From Actinomycetospora chiangmaiensis DSM 45062 (GTDB lineage Bacteria > Actinomycetota > Actinomycetes > Mycobacteriales > Pseudonocardiaceae): a DNA stretch of 64,000 bases. Made by a program: the position numbers and the translations under genes. How positions within the stretch are numbered: the first letter of the stretch is position 1; the number at the start of each line of letters is the position of its first letter. Location of the stretch: positions 290,247 through 354,246 of the forward strand of contig NZ_KB903229.1 of assembly GCF_000379625.1 (NCBI RefSeq), in the 5' to 3' direction. The notes below the pieces were generated by a model that made no database searches, was not told the DNA's origin, and was given only the letters and a program-made list of their open reading frames with translations. Shown here piece after piece: positions 1 to 8,064 of the stretch.

Positions 1-1
1 C

Positions 2-142
2 GACGGGTTCGCGCGGCAGCGCGACGTCGTCATCGACCCGAACGTGCCGCTGGAGATCAACAAGGTGATCCAGATGTCTCCCGGAAAATCGTCCGGGAGC
101 AGCGAGTCCGATGTCGCCGAGGCTGGGAACGGGGATCGATGA
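2..142 (+). CDS. 3' end of unidentified gene, truncated by window edge
   Basis: An open frame enters from the left edge and stops with TGA at 140-142, overlapping the ATG of the next gene (ATGA). The visible 46 residues begin DGFARQRDVVIDPNVPLEIN and end in a polar, Ser/Gly/Glu-rich tail. I do not recognise the family. The overlap suggests translation coupled to the DUF4873 gene. Genes beside DUF4873 are often FAD monooxygenases, but the tail alone cannot confirm that. Confidence 0.55.
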   Translation, partial: DGFARQRDVVIDPNVPLEINKVIQMSPGKSSGSSESDVAEAGNGDR

Positions 143-501
143 CGACCACCGGGGATCGCATCAGGGACGATTGGAGCGACGGGGGTCATCACGACCATGA
201 CGACGAGGACGGGTACCGCGGGCCCGGGTCGCTGCGGCTGGCCGACGGGCAGGAGTTCGAGGTCGACGTGACGCTGCGCGGGTACGTCGAGCCGCTCGAC
301 GGCCGGTACCACTGGTACGGCCGGGTCGCGGTGCACACGGGGCTGGAGGCCGCCCTGGGTGGGAAGCGGGCGCAGGCCGTCGTCGTCACGCCGCAGGGCG
401 AGGCGGTCGGGGAGCTGTCCGACGTCGACCCGTGGGGCCGCTACCGGATCGCCGGCACGTCCACCCCGCCGTTCGCCGTCATGACGGAGGTCCCGGCGTG
501 A
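139..501 (+). CDS. DUF4873 domain-containing protein
   Basis: A protein of 120 aa. After a charged N-terminus (residues 1-25, Asp/His rich), residues 28-115 match the DUF4873 pattern I know from actinobacteria: YRGPGSLRL, then LRGYVEPLDGRYHWYGRV, then DPWGRYRIAGT-PPF. DUF4873 occurs alone or at the C-terminus of flavin monooxygenases, and its function is unknown. The ATG overlaps the stop of the upstream gene, and its own TGA overlaps the GTG of the next, so the three genes form a tightly coupled operon. No signal peptide or membrane segment is visible, so it is probably cytoplasmic. Confidence 0.85.
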   Translation: MTTTGDRIRDDWSDGGHHDHDDEDGYRGPGSLRLADGQEFEVDVTLRGYVEPLDGRYHWYGRVAVHTGLEAALGGKRAQAVVVTPQGEAVGELSDVDPWGRYRIAGTSTPPFAVMTEVPA

Positions 502-1019
502 GCGAGCGCGACGCCATCCTCGCCGCGATCGCCACCCCGCAGCGGGCGGTGCGCGACATCTCCGGGCTGATCGGCGACCGCATCGCCTTCGGTCCCGTCC
601 CCGCCGGGCCCGGGGGGATGGCCACCGCCCGGGCGGTCGGCGTGGTCGGGAAGCTCCGCGGTCGGCAGGTCGACGACACCTACACCGAGGTGCACGTCCC
701 CGTGCAGCTCGACCTCACCGTCGACATCGGCGGCCGCGCCGTCCCGGTCGAGGCGCAGATGACGGTGCGGATCGGCCTCGAGGCGTGCCTCGCGCCCGAC
801 GCCGACCACGTCGTCGTCGAGGTGGACGAGATCGGGCCGGGCGACATCGCGCTCGAGACCCGGACCTCCGGGATCGGCGGGGTGCTCGTCCGTCGGCTCG
901 GCAACCTCGACGCCGAGATCCGCCACCACGTGATCGGCTACGTCACCGACATCCTGGCCTCACCGGAGGCCCGGGACCTCCGCCGGATCGACCTCGACGA
1001 GGCGTCCGACACCGCGTAG
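498..1019 (+). CDS. conserved hypothetical protein downstream of DUF4873
   Basis: A protein of 173 aa starting at a GTG that overlaps the preceding stop (GTGA). I chose this start over an upstream ATG because the upstream extension runs inside the DUF4873 gene. The first 30 residues look helical (SERDAILAAIATPQR). The middle is strand-rich with alternating hydrophobic residues (YTEVHVPVQLDLTVDI, VEAQMTVRIGLEACL), and a helix follows near the C-terminus (EIRHHVIGYVTDIL). I do not recognise the family; the pattern suggests a beta-sandwich or a lipid-binding fold, which is inference. It ends the three-gene operon and faces the convergent acidic-protein gene 67 bases away. Confidence 0.75.
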   Translation: MSERDAILAAIATPQRAVRDISGLIGDRIAFGPVPAGPGGMATARAVGVVGKLRGRQVDDTYTEVHVPVQLDLTVDIGGRAVPVEAQMTVRIGLEACLAPDADHVVVEVDEIGPGDIALETRTSGIGGVLVRRLGNLDAEIRHHVIGYVTDILASPEARDLRRIDLDEASDTA

Positions 1020-1086
1020 ACCCGATCGGGCCGCGCGACGGGTTCGCCGAGCGATCACGCCGCGCGGCGCCGCGGGATCGTGCGGC

Positions 1087-2310
1087 CTACTCGGAGCGGC
1101 GGCGGGCGGGACGACCGGTGGACGCGCGGCGCGCGGGCTGCCGGGTCGTGCTCTCGTCCTCGGTGCGGATCACCGACGACGTCGCCCGCCGCGTCCGCTG
1201 GCCCTCGCTCCGTCGCGTGCCGCCCGCGGCCGGCGAGTCCGCATCCGACCGGCCCTCCCGGTTCCGACGCGTCGACTCCGGGGTGGAGCGGCTGCGCCGC
1301 TGCCCCGAGCCGGTGCTGCGTGTCTGGGTGTCGGAGCGGGTCCGCGTGGACCTGGCGCCTCCGTCGGCGCGCGGAGCGACCCCGGACGCGCCCCCGTCCT
1401 CGGCGGCCTCGGCGCTCCCCGCCTGGTCGTCGACCTGCGACGTGGTCGTGTCGGTGTCGTCGTCCGCCCGGTCGTCGACGTCCTCCGAGCTCAGGTCGGT
1501 GTCCTCGGAGTCGCCGTCGTCCTCGTCGGTGTCGTCCTCGGTGTCGTCCGTCGCGCTGTCGACGTCGGGGCCGCCGTCGTCGCCGCCGTCGTCGTCCCAC
1601 CGGTCGTCGGAGTCGGCGTCGGAGTCCTGAATCTCCTCGTCGTCGGACTCGTCGGCGGTGTCGCTGACGGTGGCTTCCGGCTGCTCGTCGTCGGTCACGT
1701 CGTCGACCGCCCCGGTGGTGTCCTCGACCTCGTCCTCGGTCTCGTCGCTGTCGTCCTCGTCGACGGGCTCGGCGGCGACATCCTCGGCCTCCTCCTCGGG
1801 CTCGTCCTCGTCCCCGGTGTCGGACTCGTCCTCGTCGACGACCTCGTCCTCGTCGGCGGGCTCGACGTCCTCGGCCTCAGCCTCGTCGTCGGTGTCGTCG
1901 TCGACCGACCCGGCGGTGTCCTCGGCCTCGTCGGTCTCGTCCTCGTCGACGGTCTCGTCGGTCCGGTCGTCGGACGAGTCGTCCGCGACGACGTCCTCGC
2001 CCTCGTCGGACTGGTCCCCGCTCCGGCCCGCGAGGGTGTCGCCGTCGGTGTCGACGTCGGCCTCCGGGACCCGGCCGTCGGCCTCGCTCCGGGAGCCGAC
2101 CGCGCGGCCCCCACCCGACTCGCCCGCGGGCGTCACGGCGGCGACCGCGGTGACCTCGGCCGGGGCGAGGATCGCCTGGGCGAAGCGGCGTTGTGCGGCG
2201 AGCATGCGCTCGAGGACGTCGAACATGTCGTCGACGAGGATGGCGGCCGCAGTGCGGTCGGGCCGCGGGAAGCCGCCCAGCAGGCGGATGGTGTCGTCGG
2301 GCTCGCTCAT
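1087..2310 (-). CDS. block polyampholyte protein: helical head, acidic middle, basic tail
   Basis: A protein of 407 aa. The ATG at 2310 is preceded by GAGGGAG. Residues 1-60 are ordinary sequence with an amphipathic helix (FDVLERMLAAQRRFAQAIL). Residues about 80-310 are almost entirely Asp, Glu, Ser, Thr, Val and Ala in irregular DDE/DETE repeats. The last 95 residues switch to Arg-, Ser- and Thr-rich sequence ending RPARRRSE. The bulk is therefore predicted to be disordered, with opposite net charges in two long blocks. The reading is supported by the clean start and RBS and by the conserved-looking head; the alternative frames are themselves low complexity. The head vaguely resembles phasin- or gas-vesicle-associated helices, but I cannot assign a family. 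Confidence 0.7.
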   Translation of the reverse strand: MSEPDDTIRLLGGFPRPDRTAAAILVDDMFDVLERMLAAQRRFAQAILAPAEVTAVAAVTPAGESGGGRAVGSRSEADGRVPEADVDTDGDTLAGRSGDQSDEGEDVVADDSSDDRTDETVDEDETDEAEDTAGSVDDDTDDEAEAEDVEPADEDEVVDEDESDTGDEDEPEEEAEDVAAEPVDEDDSDETEDEVEDTTGAVDDVTDDEQPEATVSDTADESDDEEIQDSDADSDDRWDDDGGDDGGPDVDSATDDTEDDTDEDDGDSEDTDLSSEDVDDRADDDTDTTTSQVDDQAGSAEAAEDGGASGVAPRADGGARSTRTRSDTQTRSTGSGQRRSRSTPESTRRNREGRSDADSPAAGGTRRSEGQRTRRATSSVIRTEDESTTRQPARRASTGRPARRRSE

Positions 2311-2585
2311 GGCACTCCCTCGTGCGTCGTCCGCGGGGAGGGTCCCCGGGATGCGCGGGCGTGCCCGGTCCGGGGCACGGGCGCACCGTCGTCGTGCGAA
2401 GTGGGTGCCGAGGGCCGAGTGCGGTCGGCCGACCGCGCCGGACGCCCGCGCATCCGGACCGACCCGGGTGCGCACGTCCGTCGGAACGGGGGCCCGACCG
2501 GTCGCGGCGTCCGGTCAGCGGCCCGCCGCCCGGTCGCGGTGGATCACGGCGACGAGGCGGCGCGCGGGCGCCTGCGAACGGGGGC

Positions 2586-3941
2586 CTACCGGGAGCGGAT
2601 CAGGTCCATGAACGACGACCGGTCGGTCAGCTTCACCCGCGGCCGGCCCCCGGGCTCCCCGGCGGCCCGCTCGTGGGCGTCGATGGCCTCCCAGCCGTCG
2701 AGGTCGACCAGGTCGGGGCAGCGGCCGGAGAGCCACTCCTCGACCTCCTCCGCGCTCGCGACGGCGGCCCCGTCGCGTGCGCCGGTCGCGAGGTCGGCGA
2801 GCAGGCCGCGGACGGTCTCGTTGGCGTCCTTGCGGTTGGTGCCGATGATCCCGGTGGGCCCGCGCTTGATCCAGCCGACGACGTACTCGCGCTCGCGGCC
2901 CTCGATCCGGCCCTCGGTGTGCGGGATCGTGCCGGAGCCCTCGTCGAACGGGACGCCGGGCAGGGCCACGCCCTTGTAGCCGACGGCGCGGAACACGAGG
3001 CCGCACTCGACGGTCTCCCGCTCGCCGGTGTCGACCGGGCGCACCCGGCCGTCCTCGGTGGTCTCGAGCCGGTTGACGGCGAGCTCGACACCGGTCACGG
3101 GCCCGTCGTCGCCCTCGCCGAGGATGCGCAGCGGCGAGCGCAGGAAGCGGAACTCCATCCGTCGCGGCGCGTCCGGGTCGGGTCCGCGGTCGGCCCAGCC
3201 GCGCAGGATCTCGACGTTGCGGCGGGTGCCCTTGGCCAGCTCGGCGTCACCGTCGGCGGACGGGATCTGCGCGGGGTCGACGACGGTCGTCAGGCCGTCG
3301 ATCTCGTCCAGCTCGCGTAGTTCGGTGGTGGTGAACGCCGCCTCGACCGGGCCGCGCCGGCCGCACACCACGACCTCGCGGACCGACGAGCCGACGAACG
3401 ACGCGATGGCGTGGTCGGCGGTGTCGGTGGCCCGCAGGTCGGCCTCGCCGAGCAGCAGCATGCGGGCGACGTCGAGCGCCACGTTGCCGGCGCCGATGAC
3501 GACGGCGCGGTCGGCGGCCAGGTCCGGGTCGAGGTCCACGAAGTCGGGGTGGCCGTTGTACCAGCCGACGAAGTCGACCGAGGCCAGGCTGCCGGGCCGG
3601 TCCTCGCCGTCGATGCCGAGGCGGCGCTCGGTCTGCGAGCCCACCGCGTAGATCACGGCGTCGTAGCGCTCGAGGAGTTCGTCGACGGTGACGTCCTCAC
3701 CGACGTGGACGTGCCCGAAGAACCGGAACCCGGGACGGGCGGCGATCTTCTCGTACTGGCCGCTGACCGACTTGATCTTCGGGTGGTCCGGCGCGACCCC
3801 GGCGCGGACCAGGCCCCACGGGGTGGCGAGCCGGTCGTACATGTCGACCCGCACCGGCGGGTCCTCCGAGTCGAGGAGGGCGCCCGCCGCGTAGAAGCCC
3901 GACGGGCCCGAGCCGACGATCGCCACGGCATGGGTCCTCAT
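2586..3941 (-). CDS. fprA: FprA-type ferredoxin--NADP(+) reductase
   Basis: A protein of 451 aa, close to the 456 aa of Mycobacterium tuberculosis FprA. It starts MRTHAVAIVGSGPSGFYAA, the FAD Rossmann fingerprint. Then come TPWGLVRAGVAPDHPKIK, the second dinucleotide motif VIGAGNVALDVARM (NADPH side), and a C-terminal EYVVGWIKRGPTGIIGTN, all diagnostic of the adrenodoxin-reductase-like family. The enzyme moves electrons between NADPH and ferredoxin in the cytoplasm. Such reductases can feed cytochromes P450, and two P450 genes lie in this window (27.2 and 37.0 kb), though not adjacent. An upstream ATG at 4076 would add 45 residues without similarity, so I use the ATG before the FAD motif. Confidence 0.95.
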   Translation of the reverse strand: MRTHAVAIVGSGPSGFYAAGALLDSEDPPVRVDMYDRLATPWGLVRAGVAPDHPKIKSVSGQYEKIAARPGFRFFGHVHVGEDVTVDELLERYDAVIYAVGSQTERRLGIDGEDRPGSLASVDFVGWYNGHPDFVDLDPDLAADRAVVIGAGNVALDVARMLLLGEADLRATDTADHAIASFVGSSVREVVVCGRRGPVEAAFTTTELRELDEIDGLTTVVDPAQIPSADGDAELAKGTRRNVEILRGWADRGPDPDAPRRMEFRFLRSPLRILGEGDDGPVTGVELAVNRLETTEDGRVRPVDTGERETVECGLVFRAVGYKGVALPGVPFDEGSGTIPHTEGRIEGREREYVVGWIKRGPTGIIGTNRKDANETVRGLLADLATGARDGAAVASAEEVEEWLSGRCPDLVDLDGWEAIDAHERAAGEPGGRPRVKLTDRSSFMDLIRSR

Positions 3942-3952
3942 GGACCGATCCT

Positions 3953-3989
3953 GTCGGAGGGTCGCGTGATCCGCACCTGGTCCTCCGAC
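3953..3989. promoter_or_regulatory. inverted repeat upstream of fprA
   Basis: GTCGGAGG (3953-3960) and CCTCCGAC (3982-3989) are exact inverted 8-mers with a 21-base spacer. They begin 12 bases before the fprA start. They could be an operator or the base of a leader hairpin. Nothing else ties them to a known regulator. Confidence 0.25.
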
Positions 3990-4109
3990 GGGGACGCCAC
4001 GCCGACGATCGGGTGCCCCACCGGGGGCGGCGCGTCGGAAAACGGCCCTCGATCGAGTCATCACTCCATACGGCATCAGGCCTGTGGAGGCGCCCGACCA
4101 GCGCCGACG

Positions 4110-4349
4110 ATGTCAGTGATGATCAGGAACGGGCAGCATGCGTCGTGGCGTCGGGGCCGGGAGGTCCTCGACGACTACGACCTCGACCGCGTGCTCACCG
4201 AGGAGCTGGCGGACGACCTCGTGAACGAGCTCGTCTGCCTGCGGCCGCGGCGACGACGGCCCGCCCACGCCGTGGGCGCACCGCTGCCCGCCCCCGTGAT
4301 GGTCCGCCGCCCGCACCTGCAGGTGATCCGGGGCGGCCTCGCCGACTAG
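4110..4349 (+). CDS. small hypothetical protein
   Basis: A frame of 79 aa starting MSVMIRNGQHASW; ATG at 4119 is an alternative start three codons later. The central part has a charged helix (REVLDDYDLDRVLTEELADD) and the end is Arg/Pro rich. There is no clear Shine-Dalgarno sequence. Its stop overlaps the stop of the convergent methyltransferase gene by four bases. The amino-acid composition looks protein-like on this strand and less so on the other, but the call is tentative and no function is suggested. Confidence 0.45.
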   Translation: MSVMIRNGQHASWRRGREVLDDYDLDRVLTEELADDLVNELVCLRPRRRRPAHAVGAPLPAPVMVRRPHLQVIRGGLAD

Positions 4350-5059
4350 CTCTTCACCGCCGCGAGCACCAGGTAGTACAGCTCGTTCCCGGCCATCGAG
4401 AGCCGGTGGCGGAACGTGCGGCGCACGACGATGCGGGTGTCCTCGCGCGCCGAGATCATCGCCTCGACGTCGGACACGTCGTGGTCGTCGGGGGCGTCCT
4501 TGAGCGTGAGGGCCAGCACCGAGTTCGTCGGGAAGGCCGACCAGAGCTCGTCCAGCGCGTCCACCGGCACGTGGCCCTCGCCCACGGCGCCCGCCGCGAC
4601 GAGGGCGTTCAGCTGCTCCTCGGTGACGAGCCGGGCGACCTCGGCGCTCTCCAGCCGTTCCCCGACGACGTAGTGGGCGTAGAGCCCGGGCCGGTCACGG
4701 TGCGCGGCGTCGCGGGCCTCGGGGATGCCGTCGGCGCCGACCACCACGGTGATGCCGCGGGCGGTCATCTCCTCGCCGACCACGCCGTTGCCCGCGCCCA
4801 GGTCGAACGCGCGCAGCGCGCCGGGCTCGAGCCCGAGCGTCGCGCCGGCCTCGACGGCGGCGTCGGCGACGGTCGCCGGTGAGGCGCACTGCAGCTGCCG
4901 CTGCACGACCTCCTCGTACAGCCCGGGCACGTCGTACACGGTCGCGTAGTCGTGCAGCACCACCCGCTGCGTGCCGCGGTCGCGGTGGAGGAGGAACTGC
5001 TCCTCGCCCTGCCGACGGCCGGGGGTGGGGTCGAGTTCGACGGTGAACGGAGCGGTCAT
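4346..5059 (-). CDS. class I SAM-dependent methyltransferase
   Basis: A protein of 237 aa. Residues about 84-92 read FDLGAGNGVVGEEM, motif I of Rossmann-fold methyltransferases (the SAM-binding glycine loop). An acidic motif II-like stretch follows (VVVGADGIPEARDAAHRDRP). Post-motif features (ALTLKDAPDDHDVSDV and RTFRHRLSMAGNELYYLVL) fit a small-molecule or unknown-substrate methyltransferase. The N-terminal 80 residues are a helical cap that may position the substrate. It stands alone, with a convergent small gene at its 3' end and a divergent small gene upstream, so the substrate cannot be inferred. Confidence 0.8.
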   Translation of the reverse strand: MTAPFTVELDPTPGRRQGEEQFLLHRDRGTQRVVLHDYATVYDVPGLYEEVVQRQLQCASPATVADAAVEAGATLGLEPGALRAFDLGAGNGVVGEEMTARGITVVVGADGIPEARDAAHRDRPGLYAHYVVGERLESAEVARLVTEEQLNALVAAGAVGEGHVPVDALDELWSAFPTNSVLALTLKDAPDDHDVSDVEAMISAREDTRIVVRRTFRHRLSMAGNELYYLVLAAVKS

Positions 5060-5260
5060 GGCCTCATCGTGACCGCCGCGACTCCGGACGGCCCAGACGA
5101 TGTGTCGTTGCTCCCCCTGCCGTTTCCCGTCGGCGCGCGGCAGGCCACCCTGCGATCAGTGCACCGCGCCGCCGTCGCCGCCCTGCTGCACGTCTCCCCC
5201 TCCGAGTCCCGCCGGTGGACCTCCACCCGCCGTCAGGACCCCGACGACAGGAGGCTCGCG

Positions 5261-5494
5261 ATGAGCACGTCGTCCACCACCACCCCCGCCCACGCGCTGC
5301 TGCGTCACGCGCAGGCGCGTGCCGCGGACGTCGCGGTCGAGGACCGGGAGCACGCCACGACCGTCGTCGCGGACCTGCTCCACCGCGAGTGCACGGAGTG
5401 GAGCTGGACCTCGCACCGCTCGGACGCCCACCGCGCCGACGCCCGACGCATCGTGGGGGCGCTGTGCCGCGAGGGCTGGGGTCCCGCGGCGTAA
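5261..5494 (+). CDS. small hypothetical protein
   Basis: A protein of 77 aa. The ATG is preceded by AGGAGG (5249-5254) at good spacing, which fixes the start. The sequence is hydrophilic and helical with several His and Trp residues (LLHRECTEWSWTSHRSDAHR) and ends EGWGPAA. I do not recognise it. The 200 bases upstream, back to the methyltransferase start, hold no gene I can support and presumably carry divergent promoters. Confidence 0.65.
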   Translation: MSTSSTTTPAHALLRHAQARAADVAVEDREHATTVVADLLHRECTEWSWTSHRSDAHRADARRIVGALCREGWGPAA

Positions 5495-5601
5495 CGGCCT
5501 CGGTGACTCGCGACGAGACAAAGAGCGGTAGGCTGATGGTCCGATCGGCGCAGGTCGGTCGGACGCCCGGTGGTGTCGGCCGGGTCCTGGGGAGGAACGC
5601 C

Positions 5602-5868
5602 GTGAGCACCATCGACATCGACGGCCGGCAGGTCCGGGAGTCGAGCCGCCGGTCCGGCGCCGTCTGGACCTGGCAGTCGCAGAGCGAACAGCCCATCGAC
5701 TACGAGATCGAATGGGTGCAGGAGAAGGACGTCTTCCTGTACGGCACGCGGGTGCGGCCGGGCGGGTGGAACGTGTCCCGGCTCGACGAGTCGGACTGGG
5801 CCAACGACGGCACGATCGAGGGTGCCCGCGAGGTCGTCGAGCGCCGCATCCCGACGATGCCCCGCTGA
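5602..5868 (+). CDS. small hypothetical protein with Trp-rich beta segment
   Basis: A protein of 88 aa from a GTG at 5602 with GGAGG at 5591-5595. Residues 15-60 are rich in Trp, Tyr and alternating charges (SGAVWTWQSQSEQPIDYEIE), suggesting a small beta domain. The C-terminus is a helix (GAREVVERRIPTMPR). An upstream ATG in frame exists, but the RBS favours the GTG. Function unknown. It ends 17 bases before a strong hairpin shared with the convergent DUF2795 gene. Confidence 0.65.
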   Translation: MSTIDIDGRQVRESSRRSGAVWTWQSQSEQPIDYEIEWVQEKDVFLYGTRVRPGGWNVSRLDESDWANDGTIEGAREVVERRIPTMPR

Positions 5869-5884
5869 TCGGGGCGATCACGCA

Positions 5885-5925
5885 GGTCCTGACGACGGGT
5901 CCGGAGCGGACCCGTCGTCAGGACC
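5885..5925. terminator. bidirectional hairpin terminator
   Basis: Arms 5885-5903 and 5907-5925 are perfectly complementary over 19 bp, around a 3-base loop (GAG). The core is TGACGACGGGTCCG and its complement. It lies between convergent genes and has no U-tract, as for other hairpins in this window. Confidence 0.85.
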
Positions 5926-5931
5926 GGGCTG

Positions 5932-6141
5932 CTAGGAGCCGCCGCCCAGGACGCCGGCCTCGCTCAGCTTCTTCATGACGGCGTTCGGGCCGTCGAACTG
6001 CTCCTTGTCGAGGCCGCGCAGCGTCTCGACCAGCTGGTCGTCGGCGCCCTTCGACTTGGCGTGCTCGGCGAGCTGCTCGGGGTCCCCCGGGTAGTCGAAT
6101 CCGCCGAGGGACTTCTGGACCTGCGTGACGTCGTAACCCAT
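5932..6141 (-). CDS. DUF2795 domain protein
   Basis: A protein of 69 aa, starting MGYDVTQVQKSLGGFDYPGD. The pattern of a helix, the motif FDYPGDPEQLAEHAKSKGAD and the ending LSEAGVLGGGS matches DUF2795, a small domain common in actinobacteria. The family forms a short helical fold of unknown role, sometimes annotated as DNA-associated. The ATG at 6141 was chosen because the longer frame upstream runs into the divergent HAD gene's leader and has unrelated composition. Confidence 0.75.
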   Translation of the reverse strand: MGYDVTQVQKSLGGFDYPGDPEQLAEHAKSKGADDQLVETLRGLDKEQFDGPNAVMKKLSEAGVLGGGS

Positions 6142-6193
6142 GGGCCGGGGATGGTCCGCCGCAGGGGGAACCAACCATGGAATCCTCGTTCGC

Positions 6194-6637
6194 GTGCTGA
6201 GCTGTCCCTGGTCGTGCGTCGTCTGGGATCTCGACGGCACGCTGCTCGAGCGGGGGACGACGAGACCGGTCGCGGGGGTCGAGGCGCTCCTCGCCGCGTG
6301 GTCGGGCGCGGGCGTCGAGATGGCGGTCGCGACGTCGGCCTCGACACCGCTCGCGCGGCGGCTCGTCGACGGGCTCGGGTGGTCGGGCTGGTTCGGTCAC
6401 GTCGCCGGGACCGGCCCGGGGGTGGCCGGCAAGGACGAGGTGCTCCTCGAGGCGCTGCTCGGGCTCGGGCGGGTGCTGCCCGAGGGGGCGGCGGACGCCG
6501 CGATGATCGGCGACGCGCCCACCGACGTCGCGGCCGCGCGGCGCCACGGGCTGACCGCGGTCGGCGTGACGTGGAGCGGGACACCGGCCGACCTGCTGGG
6601 CGGGGCCGACCTGATCTGGAGCCACCCGCCGTCGTGA
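6194..6637 (+). CDS. HAD-family hydrolase
   Basis: About 147 aa from a GTG at 6194; an in-frame ATG at 6140 would add 18 residues and overlap the divergent gene's start. Motif I is VVWDLDGTLLERG (nucleophile Asp in DLDGT). Motif II Thr/Ser is in VATSAST, a conserved Lys in VAGKDEVLLEA, and motif IV is AMIGDAPTDVAAARRHG. The cap is very small, so it is a C0/C1-type phosphatase, perhaps phosphoglycolate-phosphatase-like. Its TGA overlaps the GTG of the DNA polymerase IV gene, so the two are translationally coupled. Confidence 0.85.
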   Translation: MLSCPWSCVVWDLDGTLLERGTTRPVAGVEALLAAWSGAGVEMAVATSASTPLARRLVDGLGWSGWFGHVAGTGPGVAGKDEVLLEALLGLGRVLPEGAADAAMIGDAPTDVAAARRHGLTAVGVTWSGTPADLLGGADLIWSHPPS

Positions 6638-7989
6638 CCGGGGGGAGACGGAGCGGAGCGCAGCTCGACCATCGACGTCGGTGGGTGGTCCACCTGGACC
6701 TCGACTCGTTCTTCGCCTCCGCGGAGCAGCTGACCCGTCCCACGCTGCGCGGCCGGCCGGTGCTCGTCGGCGGGCTCGGGCCGCGGGGTATCGTCGCGGG
6801 CGCCTCGGGGGAGGCGAAGGCGTTCGGGGCGCGTTCGGCGATGCCGATGGCGCAGGCGCGGCGGGCGTGCCCCACCGCGGTCGCGCTCCCACCCCGCACG
6901 GCGGTCTACCGGACGCTCTCGGAGTCGTTCTTCGCCGTCGTCCGCGCCGCCGCGCCGGTGCTGGAGCAGGTCGCCTACGACGAGACGTTCGCCGAGCCGG
7001 CGGCGCTGGCCGGGGCAGGTGCCGACGCCGTCCGGGCCTGGGCCGAGGGCGTGCGCGCGCAGGTGCGTGAGGCCACCGGGCTCGCGGTGTCGGTCGGCGC
7101 GGGCTCGGGCAAGCAGGTCGCGAAGATCGCCTCGGGGCTGGCCAAGCCCGACGGCGTCCACGTCGTCGCCCACGGCGGGGAGCGGGCGCTGCTCGACCCG
7201 TTGCCGGTGCGGGCACTCTGGGGGATCGGGCCGGTCGCCGAGACCGCACTCGCGCGGGCGGGCGTCACCACGATCGCGGCCTTCGCGGCGATGCCCGCGG
7301 CCGAGGTGACGGCGCTGCTCGGGTCGGCGGTCGGCACCGCGCTGCACCGCCTCGCGCAGGGGGTCGACGACCGCGCGGTGACCGAGCGGGGCGAGGCGAA
7401 GCAGGTCAGCGCGGAGACGACGTTCGACACCGACCTCTCCGACGTGGCGGGCGTCCGACGCGCCGTGGCCGACCTCGCCGCCTCCGCGCACCGGCGCCTC
7501 GTCGCCTCGTCGCGCGCCGCCCGGACGGTGACGGTGAAGGTCCGCGGCGGCGACTTCGTGACCCACACCCGCTCGGAGACCTCGACCGTCGCGTCGACCG
7601 ACCTGCCGGCGCTCACGGCGGTGGCCCAACGGCTCGCCGTCGACGCGCTGCCCGAGGCGGGGGTCCGCCTCGTCGGGGTGTCCTACGCCGGCCTGACGAC
7701 GGCGGTGCAGGGCACGTTGTTCGAGACCGCCGAGCCCGTCGTCGAGGTGACCGCACCGGTCGTCGGGACGGAGATCGAGGAGGACCCGGCGCCGGCCCCC
7801 GAGCGGCCGTGGCGCACCGGGGACGACGCGGCCCACCCGACGTACGGGCACGGGTGGGTGCAGGGCGCGGGGCACGGGCGGGTCACCGTGCGGTTCGAGA
7901 CCCGCTCCACCGGGCCGGGACGCGCGCAGACCTTCGCCGCGGACGATCCGGAGCTGACCCGGGCCGATCCGCTCGTGTCGTTGACCTGA
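6634..7989 (+). CDS. dinB: DNA polymerase IV (Y-family)
   Basis: A protein of 451 aa. The palm begins HLDLDSFFASAEQLTRP, with the first catalytic Asp. YDETFAEP carries the second acidic pair (in most DinB proteins this is YLDE or SVDE; here AYDET). VSVGAGSGKQVAKIASGLAKP is the fingers/palm signature, and LWGIGPVAETALARAGV is the helix-hairpin-helix thumb. The C-terminal little-finger domain runs to about residue 370 and an 80-residue tail follows. It performs error-prone translesion synthesis. The start GTG overlaps the HAD stop; translation from 6682 is possible. SOS control is not evident. Confidence 0.93.
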   Translation: MTGGRRSGAQLDHRRRWVVHLDLDSFFASAEQLTRPTLRGRPVLVGGLGPRGIVAGASGEAKAFGARSAMPMAQARRACPTAVALPPRTAVYRTLSESFFAVVRAAAPVLEQVAYDETFAEPAALAGAGADAVRAWAEGVRAQVREATGLAVSVGAGSGKQVAKIASGLAKPDGVHVVAHGGERALLDPLPVRALWGIGPVAETALARAGVTTIAAFAAMPAAEVTALLGSAVGTALHRLAQGVDDRAVTERGEAKQVSAETTFDTDLSDVAGVRRAVADLAASAHRRLVASSRAARTVTVKVRGGDFVTHTRSETSTVASTDLPALTAVAQRLAVDALPEAGVRLVGVSYAGLTTAVQGTLFETAEPVVEVTAPVVGTEIEEDPAPAPERPWRTGDDAAHPTYGHGWVQGAGHGRVTVRFETRSTGPGRAQTFAADDPELTRADPLVSLT

Positions 7990-7993
7990 CATC

Positions 7994-8054
7994 GGATGGC
8001 AGGAAAGCGTCGTTGCTGTCACCCAGTGGCAGCGACGACGCTCCGCTGCCATCC
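7994..8054. repeat. palindromic repeat, family A copy 1 (terminator-like)
   Basis: Arms 7994-8021 and 8027-8054 pair over 28 positions with five mismatches, around the loop CCCAG. The sequence includes AAAGCGTCGTTGCTGTCA and a matching GGCAGCGACGACGCTC. The same core recurs at 18176-18232 and 36456-36508. It lies between convergent dinB and the ABC exporter gene, so it probably acts as a bidirectional terminator. Confidence 0.8.
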
Positions 8055-8064
8055 CGGGGGCGCG

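Noticed and set aside
1658-2611. Plus-strand Ser-rich frame opposite the acidic protein
   Set aside because: The GTC/TCG repeats also read as poly-Ser. The minus strand has the RBS, a normal head domain and a sensible stop, so I chose that strand, although the low complexity leaves some doubt.
6140-6193. N-terminal extension of the HAD hydrolase from ATG 6140
   Set aside because: It would overlap the start codon of the divergent DUF2795 gene and adds no recognisable sequence.
6397-8052. Long minus-strand frame opposite dinB and the HAD gene
   Set aside because: It is antisense to two clear genes. Its apparent N-terminus resembles frames at 18.2 and 36.5 kb only because all three begin in the palindrome family A.
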